Of a stretch of DNA of 64,000 nucleotides, positions 43,511 through 51,834 are shown one piece after another (positions within the stretch are counted from its first letter, which is position 1; the number at the start of each line of letters is the position of its first letter). Source of the stretch: PFJX01 sp964466195 (GTDB lineage: Bacteria > Pseudomonadota > Gammaproteobacteria > Burkholderiales > Thiobacillaceae). The stretch is taken from positions 62,001 to 126,000 of the forward strand of contig CAYXMQ010000008.1 of NCBI GenBank assembly GCA_964466195.1. Direction: 5' to 3'. A program made the position numbers and the translations under genes. A model generated the notes under the pieces. The model saw nothing but the letters and a program-made list of their open reading frames with translations, did no database searches and was not told where the DNA came from.

Positions 43511-45487
43511 TTAATTCGCCGGCAATGATATCTGGAATGTCGTGCCGGATGCACCGGTCTTGAACGTGACGCTGCCCTGCATCGATTCGGTCAGCGATTT
43601 GACGATGGACAACCCCAGTCCGGCGTGGCCGTTGCCTTTGGCGGTGTCCAGCGGATCAAAGATTTTCTCGGCCACGTCCGGCGGGATACCCGGGCCGGAG
43701 TCGGCGACCAGAATCTCGATGAAATGTTCATGGCGATGATTCGACAGTGCTGCGGTTTCAATACGCACGGTGCCGCCGGGCGGAGTCGCCTCAATGGCAT
43801 TGAGCATCAGGTTGAGCACGATCTGTTTGAGTTTGTCGCGGTCGTTGCTCAGGCGAGCCAGACCGGGCGTCAGCAGGCTGGATACCTGGATGCCCTTGGC
43901 TTGCCAAGTGGGCTGGGTGACCTTGACCAGATCTTGAATCAATGCGTTGAGATCGGCGGTTTCGTCGATGGCGCCGAGTTCGATCTCGTCATGGGTCAGG
44001 CCGCGCACGATGCGCACGATGCGGTCGAGTTCTTCGTAGATGATGCGCAATTCATCGGAAATGGGAGCGTCGTCACCCAGCTTGATCTTGAGGATGGCCA
44101 GGTAGTTTTTGATGATGCCGAGCGGATTGTTGATCTCGTGCGCGGCGCGGCGAACGCGTGCCGGCAAGGCGTCCGGGTGGCCATTGGCATAGCCGGTTTC
44201 GACGATGATGCTCGGCTCCGGGGTCCGCCCCGCCAGTTCGCCCATGCGGGTGTAATGCTTCGGCATGGCCGCGACTGCGGCAATCGACGAGGCGCTGCCG
44301 CAGACCAGCAGGACGCCTTGGCTGTTGTTTTCGCCGACCGGGATGGCCACCAGACCATCGGCATCCGCCTGGCGGATCAGTTGAAGATCCAGTACGGCGG
44401 CGGCTTGGCCGGCGCTTTCCAACACGATGGCGGCAGAACGGGTCAGCAAGGCGCGTACGGCAGCCGTTTTGCTGCCTTCGACGCGAATCGATATAGGCGG
44501 GGCGACATGGTCGCCGAGCGGATGCGCTTCCAGGAAGCTGGTGCGCTTGTTCAGTTTCAAGTAGATCGGATCGGCCAAACCTTCCTGGCTGGCGAGCAGA
44601 TTGGCCAGGGTCAGGATGGCGGTTTCGCTGTTTTCGTGCATGGCGCTGGCGGCAAGCTCAAGCTGGTTGTAGCGGATCAGTTCAACGGTGAGTGCACCGA
44701 CGTGACTGCGTTGGTGCGCTGAAGAGAGGGCTGCAACGGTTTTGTCCGCTTCGTTCAACATGTCCCCGAGGACTTTCTGATCAAAATTCGGCGCCGAGAA
44801 TAGCGCATCCAGCAGCGGAATATTTGAATTGCTTGCCAGTTCGGCGTTGTCGAGTCGAGCCAGTCGCTCGGCTGCAATGGCCAACTGCACGAGCGGCGCG
44901 GCATCGTGCAGGCGCTCCGCGGGTTCGTTCAGATAGCGCAAGGCGTCGGGTAAAAATGTGCGCAACGGCAGCCGGTCCAGCGCGGCTTGAGAGCGCTCGA
45001 GCGCCTGCTCCGGATTGTCCTCCGCGGCGACTGCAAACGCAGGCAGCCAGATCAGCAGGCCGGTCAGCCAGGCTTCGTCCGGATTTGGATAATGCGTCTT
45101 CTCCGCCAGCATGCGGCTCAATACGGCGCAGCGCAGGGCAAGGCGCCAGCTTGTATCGAGGCCGTCGTGCATGGGATGGGTGAGTTGATTGGCCGCAGTC
45201 GTCGTGACGATGCCCTTCAGCGTGCTGACATCGAGTCCCTGCAATAGATCGGCATGGGTCACCGTCCCGAGAGACGCGCCGTTATGCATTTGCGCATACG
45301 CTTCCAGTACGTGCAGTGCGAGCATCGGATCCTGCAGCAGCCGATTGGCACTTTCCGTGTCGATTTCTTTGCAGCCGCCCAGTTCGCCCAGCAGATTCGC
45401 CAATACGCCGATATGGCTCAGGAACGGGCGCACCGAATCCTGCTGGACATGGGTTTGCAGGACGGGGGTTCTGGCGGGACGGGGCAC
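43511..45487 (-). CDS. HDOD domain sensor histidine kinase
   Basis: A 658-aa soluble hybrid sensor. It has an N-terminal HDOD domain (about 25-220), a GAF-like sensory region (about 290-415), then a HisKA helix with RRAAHEINNPLGIIKNYLA (phospho-accepting H450) and a HATPase domain with the N box NLMLNAIEATPPGG, G1 ADSGPGIPPDVAEKIFDP and G2 GHAGLGLSIVKSL. No transmembrane helix, so it senses a cytosolic signal. The start is GTG at 45487 with no Shine-Dalgarno site. A perfect-consensus sigma-54 promoter lies just upstream (45521-45536), which implies a leader of only some 23 nt. The REC-PAS-GGDEF-EAL gene downstream is its probable partner. Confidence 0.93.
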   Translation of the reverse strand: MPRPARTPVLQTHVQQDSVRPFLSHIGVLANLLGELGGCKEIDTESANRLLQDPMLALHVLEAYAQMHNGASLGTVTHADLLQGLDVSTLKGIVTTTAANQLTHPMHDGLDTSWRLALRCAVLSRMLAEKTHYPNPDEAWLTGLLIWLPAFAVAAEDNPEQALERSQAALDRLPLRTFLPDALRYLNEPAERLHDAAPLVQLAIAAERLARLDNAELASNSNIPLLDALFSAPNFDQKVLGDMLNEADKTVAALSSAHQRSHVGALTVELIRYNQLELAASAMHENSETAILTLANLLASQEGLADPIYLKLNKRTSFLEAHPLGDHVAPPISIRVEGSKTAAVRALLTRSAAIVLESAGQAAAVLDLQLIRQADADGLVAIPVGENNSQGVLLVCGSASSIAAVAAMPKHYTRMGELAGRTPEPSIIVETGYANGHPDALPARVRRAAHEINNPLGIIKNYLAILKIKLGDDAPISDELRIIYEELDRIVRIVRGLTHDEIELGAIDETADLNALIQDLVKVTQPTWQAKGIQVSSLLTPGLARLSNDRDKLKQIVLNLMLNAIEATPPGGTVRIETAALSNHRHEHFIEILVADSGPGIPPDVAEKIFDPLDTAKGNGHAGLGLSIVKSLTESMQGSVTFKTGASGTTFQISLPAN

Positions 45488-45520
45488 GGCGTTTTTCGAA
45501 TAGGAGACTAGGTGCTGTTC

Positions 45521-45536
45521 AGCAAGTCACGTGCCA
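45521..45536 (-). promoter_or_regulatory. Sigma-54 (RpoN) promoter of the HDOD histidine kinase gene
   Basis: The minus strand reads TGGCACGTGACTTGCT, matching TGGCACG-N4-TTGCW at every fixed position, with GG and GC at the required spacing. The transcript should start near 45510. The 17-bp element at 45634-45650 lies 97 bp upstream, as expected for an enhancer. Confidence 0.85.
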
Positions 45537-45633
45537 TTAGGGTTGTTAAGCGCCAGTTGATCAACGGGCTCCCCGGTTACCCGCTGAAATGGCGAGTTGC
45601 CCGCGCTGTCGGCGCGGATCAGTAGTATGAATT

Positions 45634-45650
45634 TGTAAAGAATCCCGACA
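45634..45650 (-). promoter_or_regulatory. 17-bp enhancer-like element, copy 1 (HDOD kinase)
   Basis: The minus strand reads TGTCGGGATTCTTTACA. It shares TGTCGG, A at position 8 and TTTACA with copies upstream of the PEP-CTERM gene and the giant gene, in the same orientation relative to the downstream gene. TGT-N11-ACA symmetry fits a dimeric Fis-type helix-turn-helix such as those of NtrC-family activators. It lies in the 215-bp gap between yjgA and the kinase gene. Confidence 0.7.
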
Positions 45651-45702
45651 AATCGATTCCCGCCTGTTGGCATCTCGACTGGCGTGACGAAAAATCTCGC
45701 CG

Positions 45703-46212
45703 TCAGGCCGAGTGCTCGCTGAGTTCTCGCAATAACTTGAATAGTGCGCGGCTGGATTTCGGCGGCTTCGATTCGGCCGCCTCTTTGCGGGCATTGCGGA
45801 TCAGCTGGCGAATACTCTGAACGTCGGAGTCCGGGTGCAATGCCAGCCAGGCTTGCAACGCCGTGTCGTCTTCGATCAGGCGGGTGCGCCAGCTTTCCAG
45901 AGCGTGAAAGGCCGCTTTGGCGACGCTCGATTCGCCGCGAATCACTGCGAGTTGCCGATCGATCGGCTCCGTTTCGATACTGCGCATGACCTTGCCGATG
46001 TACTGCATCTGCCGCCGCAGACCTTCGCGGCTGGTCAATCGCTTGGCCTCAAGCAGCGCGCTCAACAGCGATTCCGGCAGATCCATCCGTTTCAACTGCT
46101 CGCGGGAAAGCTCGAACAATTCCTTGCCCAGGCCCTGCAGCGCGGTGCTTTCACGTTTGCGCTGGCTTTTGCTGATGACGGTTTCGTCGTCGTGGAAATC
46201 TTGATCTTGCAT
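45703..46212 (-). CDS. yjgA: Ribosome-associated protein YjgA (DarP, DUF615)
   Basis: A 169-aa basic helical protein that associates with the large ribosomal subunit during assembly. It matches the DUF615 family: SKSQRKRESTALQGLGKELF at the N-terminus, SLLSALLEAKRLTSREGLRRQ and QYIGKVMR, and the C-terminal HPDSDVQSIRQLIRNARKE. It is divergent from pmbA by 81 bp, an arrangement conserved in many beta- and gammaproteobacteria. Confidence 0.94.
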   Translation of the reverse strand: MQDQDFHDDETVISKSQRKRESTALQGLGKELFELSREQLKRMDLPESLLSALLEAKRLTSREGLRRQMQYIGKVMRSIETEPIDRQLAVIRGESSVAKAAFHALESWRTRLIEDDTALQAWLALHPDSDVQSIRQLIRNARKEAAESKPPKSSRALFKLLRELSEHSA

Positions 46213-46293
46213 GGAGTGTCGATAAGTGTGTTGGCGGGAGCCCGCAAATGGGTTGGTATCATAACGACTTTGCCGATTCCTTCAGGTTGCGCC

Positions 46294-47679
46294 GTGTCCA
46301 ATAGTCAAAAGTCCAATGATCCGTTCAGTTTTTCGCACCAAACCTTGCAAGGGCTCGCCGCGCAGGTGCTTGATCTGGCCAAAGCCGGTGGGGCGACGGC
46401 GGCCGAAGCCGAAGTCTCCGAAGGCAGCGGGCTGTCGCTTTCTGTGCGGCATGGTGAAATCGAAACCATTGAACATAACCGAGACAAGGGTATCGGCATC
46501 AGCGTTTATCTGGGTCAGCGCCGCGGCCATGCCTCCACGTCGGATTTTTCCGCCGATGCCTTGGCCCGTACGGTTGAAAAGGCGCTCAGCATCGCCCGTT
46601 TTACTGCCGAGGACGAATGCGCCGGTCTGGCGGAACCCGACTTGCTGGCGCGCGCCGATGCGCTGGCCAGCCTGATTCCGAGTCTGGATCTCTATCACCC
46701 TTGGGCGATCGGCGTCGAAGAGGCCGCCGAGCTGGCGCGCGAATGCGAGGCGGCCGCCCTGGCCGTGGATGCGCGCATCACCAATTCGGAAGGCGGTTCA
46801 TTGTCGAGCCAGGTTTCCCGTTTCGTCTATGCCAATTCGCTGGGCTTTTCCGGCGGCTACCCAAGCAGCAGGCAGAGTCTCTCCTGCGCGGTGATTGCGG
46901 AAGATATCGCCAACCCCGGCGACGCCATGCAGCGCGACTACTGGTACACCACGGCGCGTGCGGCGGCGGATATGGATGCCGCCGCAAAAGTCGGCGTGCG
47001 CGCCGGTGAGCGCACCGTGCGGCGCCTGAATGGACGCAAGCTGAGCACACGTCAGTGTCCGGTGTTGTTCGAGGCGCCGATTGCCACCGGCCTGATCGCC
47101 AGTTTCGTTTCAGCCGTTTCCGGCGGCCATCTGTATCGCAAATCCTCCTTTCTGCTCGATAGTCTGGGCAGCCAGGTGTTTCCCGCCTTCCTGCAATTGC
47201 AGGAGCGGCCGTTCATCCCGCGCGGCTTGTCTTCGGCGCCGTTCGATTCCGAAGGCGTTGCGTTGCACGACCGCGATGTGGTCAAGGACGGCGTCGTGCA
47301 GGGCTATTTCCTGGGCAGCTACAGCGCGCGCAAACTCGGCATGCACAGCACCGGCAACGCCGGCGGCAATCACAACCTGATCGTGCCGTCCACCGGCGAA
47401 GACTTCGCCGCGCTGCTCAAGAAAATGGGCAACGGCCTGTTGGTCACTGAACTGCTCGGTCACGGCCTCAATATGGTTACCGGCGATTATTCGCGCGGCG
47501 CGGCCGGCTTCTGGGTGGAGAACGGCGAAATCGCCTACCCGGTGGAAGAAATCACCATCGCCGGCAATCTGCGCGACATGTTCAAGGGCATCGTCGCGCT
47601 GGGCAGCGATATCGAGACGCGCGGCTCGCGCCGGGTCGGTTCCATCCTGATCGACCAGATGACCGTGGCCGGTGACTGA
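46294..47679 (+). CDS. pmbA: Metalloprotease PmbA/TldE
   Basis: A 461-aa subunit of the TldD/TldE protease, which processes modified peptides and degrades the antitoxin CcdA in E. coli. TldE lacks its own active site and works with TldD, which is not in the window. Motifs: DLAKAGGATAAEAEVSEGSG, NRDKGIGISVYLGQRRGHAS, SSRQSLSCAVIAED and the C-terminal GLLVTELLGHGLNMVTGDYSR. The frame is open from 45835 across yjgA, but the GTG at 46294 gives the family-length product. Confidence 0.94.
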   Translation: MSNSQKSNDPFSFSHQTLQGLAAQVLDLAKAGGATAAEAEVSEGSGLSLSVRHGEIETIEHNRDKGIGISVYLGQRRGHASTSDFSADALARTVEKALSIARFTAEDECAGLAEPDLLARADALASLIPSLDLYHPWAIGVEEAAELARECEAAALAVDARITNSEGGSLSSQVSRFVYANSLGFSGGYPSSRQSLSCAVIAEDIANPGDAMQRDYWYTTARAAADMDAAAKVGVRAGERTVRRLNGRKLSTRQCPVLFEAPIATGLIASFVSAVSGGHLYRKSSFLLDSLGSQVFPAFLQLQERPFIPRGLSSAPFDSEGVALHDRDVVKDGVVQGYFLGSYSARKLGMHSTGNAGGNHNLIVPSTGEDFAALLKKMGNGLLVTELLGHGLNMVTGDYSRGAAGFWVENGEIAYPVEEITIAGNLRDMFKGIVALGSDIETRGSRRVGSILIDQMTVAGD

Positions 47680-47680
47680 C

Positions 47681-48220
47681 ATGCGGGCTTTGCTGGCGTT
47701 GGCGCGCGCCATCGATGGACTCAGCGAGGCCTTCGGTGGCGCCGTGAAATGGCTGGTGCTGGCGGCGACGCTGATTTCGGCGCTCAATGCCAGCCTGCGC
47801 TACGGCTTCGACCTCAGCTCGAATGCCTGGCTGGAATTGCAGTGGTATTTGTTTGCGCTGATCTTCCTGCTCGGCGCCAGTTACACCCTCAAACACAACG
47901 GCCATGTGCGCATCGACGTGATTTACGGCCGGCTGTCTGCGCGCGCGCAAGCCTGGATCGATCTGTTCGGCGGCGTGCTGTTTCTTTTGCCGGTGGCCGG
48001 TTTGATGGCGTGGTTCAGTTGGAGCGTGTTCGCCGAATCGTGGGCCATCCAAGAAACCTCGCCCGACGCCGGCGGATTGCTGCGCTGGCCGATCAAGCTG
48101 GCGATGCCGCTCGGCTTCGGCCTGCTGTTTCTGCAAGGCCTGGCGGAAATCATCAAACGCATCGGCATGTTGCGCGGGCATCTGCCCTATTCCTGCGAGT
48201 CCGCCGAGGAGTTGGCCTGA
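47681..48220 (+). CDS. TRAP transporter small permease (DctQ type)
   Basis: Four-helix inner-membrane subunit of a tripartite ATP-independent periplasmic transporter, 179 aa. LELQWYLFALIFLLGASYTLKHNGHVRIDVIY is the DctQ signature region (split by its helices), followed by helices at about 90-110 and 130-150. An in-frame GTG at 47672 inside pmbA is an alternative start. The stop overlaps the large permease gene as TGATG. No periplasmic binding-protein gene is adjacent, so substrate is unknown; acidic organic substrates are typical. Confidence 0.92.
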   Translation: MRALLALARAIDGLSEAFGGAVKWLVLAATLISALNASLRYGFDLSSNAWLELQWYLFALIFLLGASYTLKHNGHVRIDVIYGRLSARAQAWIDLFGGVLFLLPVAGLMAWFSWSVFAESWAIQETSPDAGGLLRWPIKLAMPLGFGLLFLQGLAEIIKRIGMLRGHLPYSCESAEELA

Positions 48221-49611
48221 TGTTCGAATGGATGGCGCCGCTGATGTTCGCCGGTCTGGTGGTGTTCCTGCTGATCGGCTACCCGGTTGCTTTCGCCCTC
48301 GGCGCCAATGGCCTCTTGTTCGGTTTCATCGGCGTGCAACTGGGGTATATCGAATTCGCGCAACTGCAGGCCTTGCCGGAACGGGTCTACGGCATCATGG
48401 CCAACGCCACCTTGCTGGCGATCCCGTTTTTCACCTTCATGGGCCTGATTCTGGAGCGCAGCGGCCTGGCCGAAGAATTGCTCGATACGATGGGCCAGCT
48501 GTTCGGCGCGCTGCGCGGCGGCCTGGCCTATGCCGTGGTGCTGGTCGGCGCATTGCTGGCGGCGACCACCGGCGTCGTCGCCGCAACGGTGATCGCCATG
48601 GGCTTGATTTCCCTGCCCATCATGCTGCGCTACGGCTACGACAAACGCGTCGCCAGCGGTGTCATCGCCGCTTCCGGCACGCTGGCGCAGATCATTCCGC
48701 CTTCGCTGGTGTTGATCATCCTGGCCGACCAGTTGAGCGTTTCGGTGGGGGAGATGTACCGCGGCGCGTTGGTGCCCAGCCTGATGCTGGCCGGCTTCTA
48801 TCTGCTCTTCATCTTCGTCTTGACCCTGGCTCGGCCTGCCATGGTTCCGGCCTTGCCGGCATCGGCGCGGCTGTTGCGCGGCAAGGCGCTGTGGCTGAAG
48901 GCGGGGAGTTCCATTCTGCCGCCGCTGATGCTGGTCTTCCTGGTGCTAGGCACGATTTTCCTGGGCATCGCCACGCCGACCGAAGGCGGCGCGATGGGCG
49001 CCGCCGGCGCTTTGGCGCTGGCGCTGGCGAAGCGCCGCCTGAGCCTCGATCAGCTCAAGCAGGCGATGGATTCCACCACTCGGCTGACCAGTTTCGTCAT
49101 CTTCATCCTGATCGGCTCGACGGTGTTCTCGCTGGTGTTCCGGCTGCTCGAAGGCGATCTTTGGGTGGAGCAGTTGCTGACCGCCTTGCCCGGCGGCGAA
49201 TTGGGCTTCCTGGTCGCCGTCAGCCTGCTGATCTTCGTGCTCGCGTTCTTCCTCGATTTCTTCGAGATCGCCTTCATCATCGTGCCCCTGCTCGCGCCCG
49301 TTGCGGTCACGCTGGGTATCGATCTGGTTTGGTTCGGCGTCTTGATCGGCATCAATATGCAAACCTCGTTCATGCACCCGCCGTTCGGGTTCGCGTTGTT
49401 TTATCTGCGCAGCGTCGCACCCAAGACGGTGCGCACCAGCGATATCTATTGGGGCGCGGTTCCTTTCGTGCTGATCCAGTTGGCCATGGTCGCCCTGGTC
49501 CTGGCCTTTCCGGCGTTGGTCGGCAGGGAGGCCGTGGATGTCGATGACGGCATGATGGACATTCAGCTCGACTCGAGCAGCGACAGTTATCTGCGCCCGC
49601 CGGAGTACTGA
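48220..49611 (+). CDS. TRAP transporter large permease (DctM type)
   Basis: A 463-aa, about 12-helix inner-membrane permease that imports the substrate with sodium or protons. VAFALGANGLLFGFIGVQLG, GVVAATVIAMGLISLPIMLR, SGTLAQIIPPSLVLIILAD and TPTEGGAMGAAGALALAL are DctM hallmarks, as is the C-terminal NMQTSFMHPPFGFALFYLR. The frame is open from 47749, but the ATG at 48220 overlaps the small permease stop. A 35-residue acidic C-terminal tail (VDVDDGMMDIQLDSSSDS) follows the last helix and is unusual. Confidence 0.93.
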   Translation: MFEWMAPLMFAGLVVFLLIGYPVAFALGANGLLFGFIGVQLGYIEFAQLQALPERVYGIMANATLLAIPFFTFMGLILERSGLAEELLDTMGQLFGALRGGLAYAVVLVGALLAATTGVVAATVIAMGLISLPIMLRYGYDKRVASGVIAASGTLAQIIPPSLVLIILADQLSVSVGEMYRGALVPSLMLAGFYLLFIFVLTLARPAMVPALPASARLLRGKALWLKAGSSILPPLMLVFLVLGTIFLGIATPTEGGAMGAAGALALALAKRRLSLDQLKQAMDSTTRLTSFVIFILIGSTVFSLVFRLLEGDLWVEQLLTALPGGELGFLVAVSLLIFVLAFFLDFFEIAFIIVPLLAPVAVTLGIDLVWFGVLIGINMQTSFMHPPFGFALFYLRSVAPKTVRTSDIYWGAVPFVLIQLAMVALVLAFPALVGREAVDVDDGMMDIQLDSSSDSYLRPPEY

Positions 49612-49735
49612 TCGACTGCGAGGCGCACACGGCCCAAGTTTTTCGCCGGACTCGCCAAGAACGGCTTGGCGGCCGTGCGAACTGAATCACCCTGCACGCG
49701 GTCCATGCTGCAGCTTACCTCACAAGGAGTACGCC

Positions 49736-50212
49736 ATGCGCTGGTTCCCGTTTCTATTCGCCGCTCTCTTGCTCACCCTCGGCTCTGCGTCGGCGAGCGA
49801 TCCGGCTGCGCCCTGGGGGCGGGGCAAGGCGGTAGCGCAGAGCTATGCCAAGCAGAAAGTGGTGTACGACGTGGCGACCCGTTCCGAGGCCGCCATGCGA
49901 TCGGTGATCAGTCGCGCCCAATTGCTGCTGGATCTGAACGGCAGCGACCCGTTCGACAACAAAGTCGTGATCGTGCTGCATGGCCAGGAGATCCCCTTCT
50001 TTGCGGTCAAGAACCTGGCCAAGCATCGGGAGCTGATGCAACGCGCCCAAAGCGCGACGCTGTCCGGCCTGGTCGAATTCCGCATGTGCAAACTCGCGGC
50101 GGAAGGGCATGGCTTGCGGCCGGAAGACATTCACGGCTTCGTCACCCTGGTGCCGATGGCCGATGCGGAAATCGTCCGCCTGCAACAGGAAGGCTACGCC
50201 TACATGCGCTAA
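49736..50212 (+). CDS. Periplasmic DsrE-like family protein
   Basis: A 158-aa protein with a Sec signal peptide (RWFPFLFAALLLTLGSASAS) and a DsrE/F-like fold: KVVYDVATRSEAAMRSVI, VVIVLHGQEIPFFAVKN, FRMCKLAAEGHGLRPEDI and FVTLVPMADAEIVRLQQEGYAYMR. The cysteine in FRMCKLAAEGHG is at the position typical for secreted DsrE-like proteins that may bind sulfur or thiols. The family is common in sulfur- and iron-metabolising betaproteobacteria, but the exact role is unknown. The ATG has an AAGGAG site at seven-base spacing. Confidence 0.88.
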   Translation: MRWFPFLFAALLLTLGSASASDPAAPWGRGKAVAQSYAKQKVVYDVATRSEAAMRSVISRAQLLLDLNGSDPFDNKVVIVLHGQEIPFFAVKNLAKHRELMQRAQSATLSGLVEFRMCKLAAEGHGLRPEDIHGFVTLVPMADAEIVRLQQEGYAYMR

Positions 50213-50309
50213 CAACGAGGCGACGCGGCTTAGGGTTGCGTCCGCTCTGCTGTCGTTGCAATGTTTTGGCCGCCCTCGCCAGCGCATCAGGCAACCTGGC
50301 TAACGATGT

Positions 50310-50326
50310 TGTCGGTATTTTTTACA
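50310..50326 (+). promoter_or_regulatory. 17-bp enhancer-like element, copy 2 (PEP-CTERM gene)
   Basis: TGTCGGTATTTTTTACA, sharing TGTCGG, A at position 8 and TTTACA with the copies at 45634 and 51701. It is 62 bp upstream of the sigma-54 promoter of the PEP-CTERM gene, in the 231-bp gap that otherwise holds nothing recognisable. Confidence 0.75.
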
Positions 50327-50388
50327 CTTTAGCGGATGTAAGTTTTGCGGGCATAGCCAACGCCATGATTTTATTGAAATAAATATTA

Positions 50389-50404
50389 TGGCACGGGAGG
50401 TGCT
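50389..50404 (+). promoter_or_regulatory. Sigma-54 promoter of the PEP-CTERM gene
   Basis: TGGCACGGGAGGTGCT matches the TGGCACG-N4-TTGCW consensus at all but one fixed position, with GG and GC correctly spaced. Transcription should start near 50415, leaving a leader of about 29 nt before the ATG at 50444. Confidence 0.85.
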
Positions 50405-50443
50405 TGAAATGCTGCGCTTATTCCGCTACCCGAAGGAGTGGTC

Positions 50444-51148
50444 ATGATCCCCCCTCTGCGCTCCCTTGTTGCGGCGACCGCCTTGGTTGCCGCGTTTGCC
50501 TCGACCAGCGTATTGGCTGGTCCCCTCGTCGAAGCTCCCGCCTATACGCCTAACCATGGTTTGGCGGGCGGGCCTACGGTCTTTCGTCCCGAATTGACGA
50601 TCACCAATGACGGGTCGGTTGGTTTCAACAACGTCTACCTATGGGACTTCATACTCGACTGGGATGAGACCGTGCTGGCTTTCGATCCAGCGGCCTCCAC
50701 CATCGCCTTCGGCGCGGGTGGAATGCATGCCTACAGCGGTTCGCTGTCGGGTGTGGCGGCCCATATCGGGACGATCGGCGTCCCCGCTACAGCCAACGAC
50801 AACTCCGCCAGCGCGGCGGCTGATGGTTACTACGTGCTGAACTGGGAATCGGACGGCACGAATTTTCTCGACCTCGGCACTGCAATCAACTTCGTCGGTG
50901 CGTTCCGTATCCTGGCGGGAGCCACACCGGGCGACTACCTGTTCGACTTCGAGGCGAACGGCGTGTCCTCAACTATCATCGACATGAACCTAATCGATTT
51001 CACCTATAGCGATGTGACTCAGGGCTCGAAGATGATGATTAAAGTCGACGCCCCTACTGGCATTCCCGAACCCGCTATGGTCGGGTTGTTGCTGGGGGGG
51101 CTTGGCGCCTACCTGGGTGCGCTGCGTTTGCGCCGCAGAGCCGGATAA
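50444..51148 (+). CDS. PEP-CTERM sorting-domain surface protein
   Basis: A 234-aa exported protein. It has a Sec signal peptide (about 1-26, ending SVLAGP), a beta-rich body resembling cohesin-like modules (FRPELTITNDGSVGFNNV, VYLWDFILDWDETVLAFDP, GDYLFDFEANGVSS) and a C-terminal PEP-CTERM signal: PEPAMVGLLLGGLGAYLGAL then RLRRR. Such signals are cut by exosortase and the proteins go to the cell surface or exopolysaccharide matrix. A GTG at 50438 is in frame, but the ATG at 50444 has an AAGGAG site. A sigma-54 promoter and an enhancer-like element lie directly upstream. Confidence 0.93.
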   Translation: MIPPLRSLVAATALVAAFASTSVLAGPLVEAPAYTPNHGLAGGPTVFRPELTITNDGSVGFNNVYLWDFILDWDETVLAFDPAASTIAFGAGGMHAYSGSLSGVAAHIGTIGVPATANDNSASAAADGYYVLNWESDGTNFLDLGTAINFVGAFRILAGATPGDYLFDFEANGVSSTIIDMNLIDFTYSDVTQGSKMMIKVDAPTGIPEPAMVGLLLGGLGAYLGALRLRRRAG

Positions 51149-51375
51149 TCACTCGCCTGTCTCGACTGATCAGGTCTGGCATGACTGCAGTGCAATCCGC
51201 CCGTAAAGTGGGTTACCCCTCCTTCGCGGCAAAGCGCCGCGTCAGGATGGGGGCGTCAATCCGGCTCTTCCGGGAGGGATATGTACAGATTTACGCCGCA
51301 TTGGGGGCGGTCGCGAATCTTGTCCGAAACCGAGAAAGGTCCGCCTGGAGTCAAGGTGGCATAGCCCAGTTGCGC

Positions 51376-51573
51376 TCATGCTGGGCAGCGCACCCGAGCG
51401 ATGAGCGCCAGGATGCCCACTATGGATATGGCAAATCCGATCAAGCCGAAAAGCAGGAAGGCATTGTGTATTTCGGCCAGAAATCCTCCCGCCATGAACA
51501 CAAACATGCCCCCGAAGGCCAGCAAGTTGGCCTTGCACTTCTGGCGGGATATGAGGTCACGGTAAGTGGTCAT
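51376..51573 (-). CDS. Small two-helix membrane protein
   Basis: A 65-aa frame encoding TTYRDLISRQKCKANLLAFG, a hydrophobic helix (FGGMFVFMAGGFLAEI) and a second helix (FLLFGLIGFAISIVGILALI), ending in a charged tail. A TTG at 51591 is in frame but the ATG at 51573 is the better start. The hydrophobic pattern and short hydrophilic start look like a real membrane protein, perhaps a hypothetical one of the type common in proteobacteria. There is no recognisable ribosome site, so support is moderate. The 227 bp on its left (51149-51375) hold nothing recognisable. Confidence 0.55.
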   Translation of the reverse strand: MTTYRDLISRQKCKANLLAFGGMFVFMAGGFLAEIHNAFLLFGLIGFAISIVGILALIARVRCPA

Positions 51574-51700
51574 GGGCGAGAGGATTCCCAATTTCTAAAG
51601 AAACTTACGCTAATGCGGCCCCGTGTCGGCACGTTGAAACAGAGCGGCTTGAACGCTATCCGATGAACAGCAGGACCGTACTCGGCTTGCTTTAACCTGG

Positions 51701-51717
51701 TGTCGGAAAATTTTACA
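51701..51717 (+). promoter_or_regulatory. 17-bp enhancer-like element, copy 3 (giant gene)
   Basis: TGTCGGAAAATTTTACA, sharing TGTCGG, A at position 8 and TTTACA with the other two copies and pointing in the same direction toward its gene. It is 117 bp upstream of the sigma-54 promoter at 51835. Confidence 0.7.
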
Positions 51718-51834
51718 TGCCTCGGGTTGTGGTTATTGAATAACAACAGGAGTCGGTTGGTTTTTAAGTTGGTCTATTAAAAACATTGACGGAACTGTTT
51801 TTTGTAGATTGAAGCGATTTATAGGCTATCGCTT

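Noticed and set aside
49657..49674. A GCCAAG/CTTGGC stem after the TRAP permease gene
   Set aside because: Only 6 bp with no following T run; not convincing as a terminator.
51181..51666. A 161-codon plus-strand frame downstream of the PEP-CTERM gene
   Set aside because: No motif, odd composition (Arg, Lys, His rich) and it runs opposite to a better-supported small membrane frame.
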